A DNA stretch of 7,178 bases from Ruminococcaceae bacterium UBA1447. GTDB lineage: Bacteria; Bacillota; Clostridia; Oscillospirales; Acutalibacteraceae. Below, in pieces: positions 1-6,650 of the stretch (position 1 is the first letter of the stretch; each line of letters begins with the position of its first letter). The translations under genes and the position numbers were made by a program. The notes beneath the pieces were generated by a model, which saw nothing but the letters and a program-made list of their open reading frames with translations, was not told the origin of the DNA and made no database searches. The stretch covers positions 8,310 through 15,487 of the forward strand of contig DCTF01000062.1 in assembly GCA_002329225.1 (NCBI GenBank). The letters are read 5' to 3'.

Positions 1-1617
1 ATCCCGGATAGTCTTAAATGTCGCATCAAAGAATTCTTGAGTTTTTCCCTCCCGCAATAATTTATCAGATTCTTGAATGCCCCTTTTTGCTTTTGCGGGG
101 GCTTGCAACCTGCGTGCATAACGTTGATCGGTAATTAATCTTTGCTGTCTAAGATTAAAAATAAGGATACCCAAAAATATAATAAGACTTAAGATTTGAA
201 ATAGCCAAAAGCCTAAACTTTGATAAAGATAACGGCCGATTTTTCTGAATTGGCCAGGTGAGCTTTTGAGGTAAATTATATCCCTTCCCAGCTCTTCTTT
301 TTGTTCAATCTTAACTTGAGCTTGGGGTAATTCTATTAATCTTGCTTGAGCCTCATTGGCCTTAGATACCGTTATCGGAATAGAGTTGTGCATTAAGACT
401 TCGTATTGTCCGGTTTTTGTATTAAAGAAACTGAAGTTTATCTGTGGGATGTGAGTTATGTTTTCCGAATCCGGAATAATTACTTGCTCAAAAATTTTCT
501 CATTCTCATTCTGTTTAACCTGTGGGTCATAAACCTTAAAACCGTCTTTGGATTGTAACCGCGGGGCTTTAATGCTATCAAAATTCCCTTCTCCCTTTAC
601 TGTCATTTTCAAGGTAATAGGATCTCCTGCTTTTACTTCAAGTGGCGTTGCCTCAACATTTAATTGGAAATTACCTAAAGCGCCGTCAAAACCCTCAGGC
701 TTTCCTTCTTGCGGTAAAGATAACACTGTAATCGGAATCTCTGTGGATTTTAACTCTAAAGGATACGCTTCATATCTGCCGAAGAAATCATTAAAAATAT
801 CGTCATTAAACATCCCGTTGAAGAAATCATCATCAAAGGGAGTTCGCCGGTGCGCTTGAGCTTGTCTACGCACCACCAAATTACACTTTAATTTTACCGG
901 TCCTAAAGTAAAATCTCCCGGCTTTATTCCAAACATATTCGTCGTGAACTCAATAACATCATACAGGACACCGCCAAATTCTTCGCGGTACTGTTTTGGC
1001 TGACCAAATTTTTCAATGGAAAAATCGTTTGTTTCTATTTCGGGGAGCTGAATATCCCGCACGCCTAAGCGGTTCACATAAAGTTTTACGGTTAGCGGTA
1101 CAAACTCACTTAAATATGCTTTTCTTGTTCCTATGCTCAAGATTAAAAAAATTCTATCCTTTAATTCTTCCGCGTCTATTTTTGTAGGAGTTGGTTCTTG
1201 TAAGGCTTGACCAGGAGTAGATTGTTGGCCTCCAGTAGGAGCTGAAACTACTTCTACGGTTATCGGCTTAGAAGTCAGAGTTTTTCCTTGAGCTTGCACG
1301 GAAAACGGCCCTATGGTAAAGACACCCGTCTTTAAAGGAATTAAGGTGTAAACGTGGGTTATGGAACTTGTGACCGCCCCGTTAATAATCGAAACCATAG
1401 TAGAAGGCCCAAGATAGCGCGCATCAAAGCCTTCTATTTTATCTATACTTGGCGCAGAGACATTCTGCGTTCCCTGAAAAGTCAGATTAAGCTGGAGCGC
1501 TTCGCCAAGTGCTATTTTATTGCGGTCAACTGTTGCTTCAAGCTGGATATCACTAGCATGAGCGACTGAAGTTAAAAATAACGCAAAAAATAAGGTAAAA
1601 GATAATACCCTCTTCAT
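1..1617 (-). CDS. batD: BatD family membrane protein, C-terminus cut by window edge
   Basis: The frame is open from an ATG at 1617 to base 1 (539 codons, no stop), so the C-terminus lies outside the window. Residues 1-21 form a signal peptide (basic start, hydrophobic core, AHA before Ser22). Three beta-rich Ig-like stretches follow, at about 24-125, 150-250 and 315-420. The third opens with the BatD-like phrase GALGNFQLNVEATP, followed by KAGDPITLKMTVKGEGN. Between the second and third lies an Asp/Phe-rich loop (261-280), typical of BatD. One membrane helix spans about 469-487, and a basic cytoplasmic helical tail begins after it. The large N-terminal part should be periplasmic, where BatD proteins are thought to work with the VWA proteins BatA and BatB. 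It starts 9 bases after batC; an AGGA lies only 2 bases before the ATG, so translation may depend on coupling. Family assignment is strong; molecular function is unknown. Confidence 0.9.
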   Translation of the reverse strand, partial: MKRVLSFTLFFALFLTSVAHASDIQLEATVDRNKIALGEALQLNLTFQGTQNVSAPSIDKIEGFDARYLGPSTMVSIINGAVTSSITHVYTLIPLKTGVFTIGPFSVQAQGKTLTSKPITVEVVSAPTGGQQSTPGQALQEPTPTKIDAEELKDRIFLILSIGTRKAYLSEFVPLTVKLYVNRLGVRDIQLPEIETNDFSIEKFGQPKQYREEFGGVLYDVIEFTTNMFGIKPGDFTLGPVKLKCNLVVRRQAQAHRRTPFDDDFFNGMFNDDIFNDFFGRYEAYPLELKSTEIPITVLSLPQEGKPEGFDGALGNFQLNVEATPLEVKAGDPITLKMTVKGEGNFDSIKAPRLQSKDGFKVYDPQVKQNENEKIFEQVIIPDSENITHIPQINFSFFNTKTGQYEVLMHNSIPITVSKANEAQARLIELPQAQVKIEQKEELGRDIIYLKSSPGQFRKIGRYLYQSLGFWLFQILSLIIFLGILIFNLRQQRLITDQRYARRLQAPAKAKRGIQESDKLLREGKTQEFFDATFKTIRD

Positions 1618-1626
1618 AATCCTAAT

Positions 1627-2502
1627 CTACCAATCCTTTGATACTTCCCTATCATAGGCTCCGGTGCGCCTATCTTCATAATTTGGCGTTGTTTCTTCTT
1701 GCCCATAGCGCTCTAAAATGGCGTGTGCTCCCTCTTCGGATAATTCTCTGCCTTGCTCTTCCTGCTGAGCCCCTTCCTTAGTTGCCTGGGCTTCTTTTTT
1801 TTCTTCCTGTTGCGAGGCTGCTTGGCCTTCCTTTTCTTTTTCTTGCTGCTGTTTTTCCTGCTCTTGCGCCTGAGTTGACTGTTCTTTCTCTTTTTCGTCT
1901 TTGGCTTGTTCTTTGCCAGTAGTGCCGTTTGCCTGCTTTTGCTGTTCCTGTTGTTTTTCTTGCTGATTCTTTTGCTTATCTTCGGAAGATCCTTGACTCT
2001 TTAACTTATCCAGTAAAACTTTAAGTTCTCTCTCCACAAACTCATGATTAAAACGCGCATCAGTGTTTTTCTGGTCAAGCTCTACCGCTCTTTTATAATA
2101 GTCTAAAGATTCCCGTAACAATCCCACCGTAGCCGATAAATCAGTATTTTCTTTTAGCTTACCCAGTTTATATTTACAATTGCCCAAGTTATATAAGGCA
2201 TCGGCTTCTATCTTCTTATTATCGCTGGTTAATGCCTTGGTAAAAGCATCCGTTGCCTTCTGGTAATCTTCTTTTTTATATAATGTCGCTCCTATATTGA
2301 AATTTACGATATCTGAATCGGGCAAGCTAACGCTTGCATCATTATATCTCTGTGACGCTTCATCAATCTTTCCTCTTTGATATAGCTTATTTGCCTCTCT
2401 TACACTTTTCTTGGCCGAGACTGCGGCAAAACATGTTGATTGAATAACGGTAAAGATTGATAAACTAAGGAAAATTATTTTTCTAAACGAACCTGTGCTC
2501 AT
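1627..2502 (-). CDS. batC: BatC-like periplasmic TPR protein with Q/E/K-rich tail
   Basis: A 291-residue protein. It begins with a signal peptide or membrane anchor (hydrophobic 9-28; possible signal peptidase I site after VSA, residue 30). About three TPR units follow, near 32-63, 65-98 and 100-146, with typical helix-pair spacing and phrases such as NFNIGATLYKKEDYQKA and ALYNLGNCKYKLGKL. Residues about 170-255 are low complexity, almost all Gln, Glu, Lys and Ala. A more ordered C-terminus follows, ending in KDW, an ending I associate with BatC-type proteins. TPRs bind proteins, so this is probably a periplasmic adaptor for the BatA/BatB VWA domains (inference). The ATG overlaps the batB stop by 4 bases (ATGA), implying translational coupling; an AAGG lies 4 bases upstream. 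Cys24 is not in a lipobox (QSTC), so a lipoprotein is unlikely. The symbol rests on TPR content and position. Confidence 0.88.
   Translation of the reverse strand: MSTGSFRKIIFLSLSIFTVIQSTCFAAVSAKKSVREANKLYQRGKIDEASQRYNDASVSLPDSDIVNFNIGATLYKKEDYQKATDAFTKALTSDNKKIEADALYNLGNCKYKLGKLKENTDLSATVGLLRESLDYYKRAVELDQKNTDARFNHEFVERELKVLLDKLKSQGSSEDKQKNQQEKQQEQQKQANGTTGKEQAKDEKEKEQSTQAQEQEKQQQEKEKEGQAASQQEEKKEAQATKEGAQQEEQGRELSEEGAHAILERYGQEETTPNYEDRRTGAYDREVSKDW
1747..1986 (-). repeat. Low-complexity purine-rich coding tract in batC
   Basis: This tract encodes roughly residues 173-252 of BatC. On the coding strand it is a run of CAG, CAA, GAG, GAA, AAA and AAG codons with few interruptions, giving short irregular Q/E/K units such as EKQQEQQKQ and QEQEKQQQEKEKEG. 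The units are not perfect tandem copies. The product should be disordered or a long charged helix linking the TPR domain to the C-terminal KDW end. Length variation between strains is likely in such a tract (inference). Confidence 0.75.
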
Positions 2503-3503
2503 AATGCCTTTTTCCTGTCGCTGATAATAAACTCCGCTGCCAAAAGTAAAAATGCTAAAAGCAGCGGAATCTGAAAACGTTCTTCATATTGTTTGGCCAT
2601 CTTGCTTTCTAATTCTCTTTTTTCCATCTCCGAAAGCTTTTCCTTATAAATTAGGTCCAGCCCAAATTCCTTGCTGCTGGCGCGTACATAACTTCCACCG
2701 GTAGTAAGGGCTATTTTCTGCAAGGTCGTCTCATCAAGGCGACTCTTAACCACAGCTCCGCTTCTGTCTTTTAGGAAACCTTTGTTGCCGCTCTCATCAG
2801 TTACAGGAATAAGCTCTCCCTCGTTTGTGCCTATGCCTATGCAAAATATCTTTATGCCTTCTTTTTGAGCCAATTCCGCTAGCCTCACCGGATCCCCCTC
2901 ATGATCCTCGCCGTCAGTAATAATAATCAACACCTTATATTTCTTAAGTCCGCCCTCATAGCTTTCCATCGCCTGCCGAATTGCGCTGGAAATTGAGGTT
3001 CCACCCTTAGGGATAGTATTTATATCAAGCGCCTCTGCGGACAAAAGAAATCCGCTATAGTCCACTGTTAGCGGGCATTGCGCAAAAGCACTTCCGGAGA
3101 AAGCAATCAGCCCGATACGGTCGCCTTTAAGATGCTTAACAAAGTCTCCTAACGCAAGTTTTGCGCGTTCTAGGCGATTCGGTTTTATATCTTCTGCCAA
3201 CATACTCTTGGACACATCTACTGCTACCAATATATCCAAGCCTCTGCGTTTTATCTCTTGCCACTTAAACCCCCATTGCGGACGCATAAAAGAAAAAGCT
3301 GTTAATGAGAAAACTACAATAATCAAAACCTGTTTTAATCTGTATTTACGAATATCAAAAGAAGCAAGGAGCGTAGCTAAGAGATTTGCCTCGGCAAAGG
3401 CTTCCAGAGATTTCTTTCTCCTTGCGTTTACCCAGAAAAAGAAACCTATCACGGCTATGATTAACCAAAAAAGATGAGTTGCTTGTATATTGGCAAATCT
3501 CAT
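2499..3503 (-). CDS. batB: BatB-like VWA-domain membrane protein
   Basis: A 334-residue protein with the BatA/BatB layout: two N-terminal membrane helices (about 10-26 and 57-74), a von Willebrand factor A domain (about 88-285), and a C-terminal helix (311-327) with a short basic tail. The MIDAS metal site looks complete: DVSKS at 96-100, Thr169 in GGTSI, and Asp197 in ITDGED. The loop between the first two helices is basic (ARRKK, RKYRLK), as is the tail (SDRKKAL). Positive-inside logic therefore puts the VWA domain in the periplasm. The domain presumably makes metal-dependent contacts with partner proteins of the same operon. The ATG lies 2 bases after the batA stop; the nearest Shine-Dalgarno-like sequence, GGAG at 3516-3519, is 12 bases away, so coupling to batA is plausible. 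The stop overlaps the batC start. It is a paralogue of the preceding gene; which is called A or B follows operon order. Confidence 0.93.
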   Translation of the reverse strand: MRFANIQATHLFWLIIAVIGFFFWVNARRKKSLEAFAEANLLATLLASFDIRKYRLKQVLIIVVFSLTAFSFMRPQWGFKWQEIKRRGLDILVAVDVSKSMLAEDIKPNRLERAKLALGDFVKHLKGDRIGLIAFSGSAFAQCPLTVDYSGFLLSAEALDINTIPKGGTSISSAIRQAMESYEGGLKKYKVLIIITDGEDHEGDPVRLAELAQKEGIKIFCIGIGTNEGELIPVTDESGNKGFLKDRSGAVVKSRLDETTLQKIALTTGGSYVRASSKEFGLDLIYKEKLSEMEKRELESKMAKQYEERFQIPLLLAFLLLAAEFIISDRKKAL

Positions 3504-3505
3504 AC

Positions 3506-4501
3506 TTAAGGAATTCTCCGTAAAATTGTGTTTCTCAATAAAACCTCTAACAACAAGAGCGCCATAGCAATAGTTAAAAATATCGGGAACAATTCCCGGT
3601 ATTCCATATATCCCTTTTCTTCAATAGGGCTTTTTTCCATACGGTCAATTTCAGCATAAATTTCCTTTAATGATTTTGTATCTGTAGCGCGGAAATATTT
3701 GCCTTCTGTCTTGGAGGCGATATTTATCAGACTATCCTCATCAATATCTATTTTTACCGGCTGATACACAGTATTGCCAAAGAAGTCTTTCATCGGGTAC
3801 GGCGCCATACCCTTGGTGCCAGCGCCAATAGTATATACTTTCACCTTTAAAGCCTTAGCAGCCTCAGCTGCCAAAGAAGGCGAGATTTTTCCCGCATTGT
3901 TTATGCCATCAGTCAAAAGAATTACGATTTTACTCTTTGCTTTGGTATTCTCCAGCCGCTTAAGAGCAACTGATAAGCCCGAGCCGATAGCCGTACCGTC
4001 TTCGATCATGCCGATTTTAACGCGCTTGAGATTCTCAAGCAGCCAACCGTAATCAAGCGTTAAGGGGCTTGCGGTATAGGCGCGGGCAGCGAAGGCAACA
4101 ATGCCGATGCGATCATTTTTCCTTCCCTGAATAAAGTTTTCTACAACATCTTTTACTACATCTAAACGGTTTGCCCGCCTGCCTCGCAGAGTAAAATCCT
4201 CTGCCAGCATACTGGTTGAGGTATCTAAGCAAAGTATAATGTCAATGCCTTCGGTTTGAATCTTTGATTCCTCAATCGGCACTCGAAACCTGGCTAAGGC
4301 AAGAGCCAAGAATACAAACACCAGCAGGCGCAAGACCCAGATATATCGGCTGCATAGGGTTTTAAAGGTAGGGCTGCCTATGGCTAGAAACTTCTCCGAA
4401 GAAAACCGGATTCCGGGAGATTTATTCTTGCGCAAAGAATAATAAACAATCCCTGCCGCAACGGGAATTAATAAAAAATATATGGGATTTTGAATAAGCA
4501 T
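3506..4501 (-). CDS. batA: BatA-like VWA-domain membrane protein
   Basis: A 331-residue protein with two N-terminal membrane helices (about 6-22 and 54-71), a VWA domain (about 85-285), and a C-terminal helix (about 303-323) before a basic tail (RNTILRRIP). The MIDAS residues are present: DTSTS at 93-97, Thr170 in DGTAIG, and Asp198 in LTDG. After the first motif it shares SMLAED and a nearby NRL with the next gene, showing that the two are tandem paralogues. The basic loop at 24-53 should be cytoplasmic, leaving the VWA domain outside the inner membrane. Family members are thought to form a membrane complex with BatB, BatC and BatD; the ligand is unknown. It starts 3 bases after the stop of the BatD-like gene, with no good Shine-Dalgarno sequence, so it probably depends on translation arriving from upstream. 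The start fits the family, since the first helix follows directly. Confidence 0.93.
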   Translation of the reverse strand: MLIQNPIYFLLIPVAAGIVYYSLRKNKSPGIRFSSEKFLAIGSPTFKTLCSRYIWVLRLLVFVFLALALARFRVPIEESKIQTEGIDIILCLDTSTSMLAEDFTLRGRRANRLDVVKDVVENFIQGRKNDRIGIVAFAARAYTASPLTLDYGWLLENLKRVKIGMIEDGTAIGSGLSVALKRLENTKAKSKIVILLTDGINNAGKISPSLAAEAAKALKVKVYTIGAGTKGMAPYPMKDFFGNTVYQPVKIDIDEDSLINIASKTEGKYFRATDTKSLKEIYAEIDRMEKSPIEEKGYMEYRELFPIFLTIAMALLLLEVLLRNTILRRIP

Positions 4502-4504
4502 ATT

Positions 4505-5467
4505 TTACAACTTATTTTCTTGTTTAGTCTGATCAACTAATCTTCTTGCCGAGGCAAGCGCTAAACTTGCTTCTGTTTGGGCAGGTTGATATTTTGCGAA
4601 TTTAACCAAGTCGCAATTAGTCAGAAAATCACGTAATAAGCCTTTATGCTCAATCGATAAAGAGCTATCCTCTTTAACCTTAAGCAGAAATTCCTCGGTG
4701 GTCATCTCCGGAGCGCGGATATTAAATCTGTTTTCAAGATAATGCCGCACAATATCTGAGAGTTCTATGTAATAAGCCTTGGTTTGCCCATGGCGAATAT
4801 AGTCCTTTTTCTCTAATGCCGCCAAGGCTTCATAAGCAATAATGTGCGCGGGAATAGGCGGCGCCTTGGATTCTTCTTGCTTTTTCTTCAAAAAAATAAA
4901 ACCAAAAACTCCTCCTATAATTAAAAGAAGTGCTGATGCTATTAAGATATAGAGCCGCATTCTGCTGGTAAAACTTTTCGGCCCCCTTATATCGCGGATA
5001 TCCGCTCGATTTGAAGCATTATCCAGTACGCTTTTAACCTCCAATTTTACTTCATTTATGCTTAGCTCCTGCCAATCAGTTTGGCCTTTAGTGCGATATT
5101 TAACTACTGACGCCGGAATAGTATGCTCGCCGCTGACATAAGTATCTAAGAGATACCATTGTTTGAAAGTTTTTTTCCCAAATAGACCTTTGGCGCTAGA
5201 TCCGAAGTCTTTAATCGCAAAACCGGATAAGTTCTCTGGAAGAATTTGCGGGAATTCAACTTCAATATTCTTTTTTGCCTTTGCCGTAATTGTATAGGTG
5301 AACTTATCGCCTATTTGTATTGAAGTTTTATCCACTGCGGCAGTCACTTCGATGTCTGAATTTTTCTTTCCCTTATTTTGAGCCGCAAAGGAAATACTAC
5401 TGTTTACCAAAAACACTCCTAAGCAGAAAATGGCGCAGATTAAATTAATTATCTTTTTTGGTTTCAT
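4505..5467 (-). CDS. BatD-like membrane protein with DUF4381-like cytoplasmic tail
   Basis: I place the start at the ATG at 5467 (320 residues). An in-frame TTG at 5485 would add six residues, but only the ATG has an AGGA 7 bases upstream and gives a normal signal peptide (KPKK, hydrophobic 7-22, ending near SFA at 26-28). Residues about 37-146 form one beta-sandwich, opening with IEVTAAVDKTSIQIGDKFTYTI, a pattern also seen in BatD Ig-like domains. A DIRDIRGP motif (156-163) precedes a single membrane helix (about 172-193). The cytoplasmic tail carries YIELSDIVRHYLENRF (233-248) and APEMTTEEFL (252-261), resembling the conserved core of DUF4381-type proteins found in MoxR/VWA operons. It probably assembles with BatA and BatB in the inner membrane. 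It overlaps the upstream gene by 23 bases. The architecture is clear; the exact family name is less certain. Confidence 0.85.
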   Translation of the reverse strand: MKPKKIINLICAIFCLGVFLVNSSISFAAQNKGKKNSDIEVTAAVDKTSIQIGDKFTYTITAKAKKNIEVEFPQILPENLSGFAIKDFGSSAKGLFGKKTFKQWYLLDTYVSGEHTIPASVVKYRTKGQTDWQELSINEVKLEVKSVLDNASNRADIRDIRGPKSFTSRMRLYILIASALLLIIGGVFGFIFLKKKQEESKAPPIPAHIIAYEALAALEKKDYIRHGQTKAYYIELSDIVRHYLENRFNIRAPEMTTEEFLLKVKEDSSLSIEHKGLLRDFLTNCDLVKFAKYQPAQTEASLALASARRLVDQTKQENKL

Positions 5468-6650
5468 TTTTATTTCCTGTTTCAAAAATTTCTACCTCTT
5501 GCTCTTCCAATGCCTTTTTAAGTAGATCCTGGCTTATTTCCTGCTGTTTTTTCATCTTGTATGCGTATTCAACTTCTGACTTTACTTCCTCAAAACTCTT
5601 CTGCCGTTTCTGTCTTTTATCAACTATAGAAAAAACGTAAAATTTATCTTTTATCTTTAAAGGATCGCTTATTTGCCCCTTCTCTTTAAGGAATAGGCTA
5701 GAAATTACATCCTTTGCCTCTCCGATACCGGCAATACTTGAATCTCCTTCCGTAATTGAAGCCTCCTGGGGTCTTCCTTCCTGCTTCTTAAGCTTTTGAA
5801 TCATCTCGTCTTTTTGGGATTCGTTTTCAAAACTCAAATAACTCACCTTTATCTGCGCTGGCTCCACATAAGTATCTTTATTGGCTTCGTAATATAATTT
5901 GATGTCTTCGGGGCTAATCTTATCCAGCTTTTCCTGTATTTCTTTACCTAAAAACTGCTCAACTACGATTTGTTTTTTCAATTGCTCTAAGGTTGAGCGG
6001 GTTTCTTCTTTTGTATCCAACCCTAAACGCTTTGCTTTTGTATAAAGAACTTCCTGCCCGACATAATTTCTAATGAATTCCAGGCGCCTTTCCGGCTCCT
6101 CTAAGCTTTTTTTCATCCATTGCGGAACATTCTTGATAGCTTCATCAATCTCAGTATCGGTTATTTCTCTTTTTCCGATGCGCGCAACTACCTTTCCCTT
6201 TGCTTCTTTCTCTTTGCCCAAAGAAGTCCGCGCCTCCAGTTCGTATCTGGCCTGACTGCTCATCCCCAAATTCTCCAATGCCTCAATTATCTTTTGATTC
6301 ATTTCTCCAGCAAACTCTGCCTTTGGATTTAACATCTCTGCTTTATAGAAACTTTTCAGCGCCTTCTCATACTTATATAACTCCATATAAATACTGCCTA
6401 GTTTATATAAAAACTGTGCCTCTTCTTGTGGCTGTATCTTGCCAACAGCAAGATATTCTTCGAATGCTTCAGCGGCCTCACTCTTTAGCCCTTTGCTTAA
6501 AAGCTTGTTAGCATAGTCTATCTGGCTTGGGCTGGTCAAGAAAGAACTCTGCTCTTTAGGTTTAACTATCCGTGTAGGTAAATTTGCCACCAAAAACATT
6601 AAAACCGCTAACATTAAAACTATAATTATGGAAAAGAAAACCTGGCGCAT
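5445..6650 (-). CDS. Membrane-anchored TPR and SurA/parvulin-like protein, probably non-catalytic
   Basis: A 401-residue protein. Residues 5-23 form a membrane helix without a clear cleavage site, so it is probably an anchor. Two TPR-like units follow (about 44-70 and 77-110). A SurA/PrsA-like helical region (about 153-245) begins VVARIGKREITDTEID, the usual opening of such N-domains. A PpiC-like domain follows (about 246-345), with YYEANKDTYVEPAQIKVSYLSF, then a shortened middle, and an end (EKGQISDPLKIKDKFYVFSIVDKR) matching the parvulin C-terminal strand. The parvulin active-site His (HIL motif) appears to be Tyr271 here, and the usual GGDLG segment is missing, so proline isomerase activity is doubtful. 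A chaperone or scaffold role for the exported Bat proteins is inferred. It starts directly after the DUF58 stop (TAAATG) and has the best ribosome binding site in the window. No gene symbol is justified. Confidence 0.82.
   Translation of the reverse strand: MRQVFFSIIIVLMLAVLMFLVANLPTRIVKPKEQSSFLTSPSQIDYANKLLSKGLKSEAAEAFEEYLAVGKIQPQEEAQFLYKLGSIYMELYKYEKALKSFYKAEMLNPKAEFAGEMNQKIIEALENLGMSSQARYELEARTSLGKEKEAKGKVVARIGKREITDTEIDEAIKNVPQWMKKSLEEPERRLEFIRNYVGQEVLYTKAKRLGLDTKEETRSTLEQLKKQIVVEQFLGKEIQEKLDKISPEDIKLYYEANKDTYVEPAQIKVSYLSFENESQKDEMIQKLKKQEGRPQEASITEGDSSIAGIGEAKDVISSLFLKEKGQISDPLKIKDKFYVFSIVDKRQKRQKSFEEVKSEVEYAYKMKKQQEISQDLLKKALEEQEVEIFETGNKNETKKDN
5475..5478 (-). promoter_or_regulatory. 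Ribosome binding site that decides the BatD-like start
   Basis: AGGA lies 7 bases before the ATG at 5467, inside the end of the TPR/parvulin-like gene. It supports this ATG over the TTG at 5485, which lies upstream of the AGGA and so cannot use it. Confidence 0.7.

Noticed and set aside
548..859. Plus-strand reading frame of 103 codons
   Set aside because: It lies opposite the intact BatD frame, has no recognisable domain, and its sequence is what antisense reading of the beta-rich BatD gene gives.
996..1569. Plus-strand frames near 996-1187 and 1354-1569
   Set aside because: Both are antisense to BatD, which reads without interruption through this region.
1618..1626. Terminator or promoter in the largest gap
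   Set aside because: The gap is only 9 bases, with no hairpin or promoter-like elements; it holds only a weak ribosome binding site.
2428..2436. Lipoprotein signal at Cys24 of BatC
   Set aside because: The residues before the Cys are Gln-Ser-Thr, which do not fit the lipobox (Leu-Ala/Ser-Gly/Ala-Cys).
3208..4052. Plus-strand frames near 3208-3477 and 3774-4052
   Set aside because: They are antisense to the intact VWA genes, whose MIDAS motifs confirm the minus strand.
6200..6511. Plus-strand reading frame of 103 codons, and shorter ones at 6073-6332
   Set aside because: They lie antisense to the TPR/parvulin-like gene, overlap each other in different frames, and have no family features.
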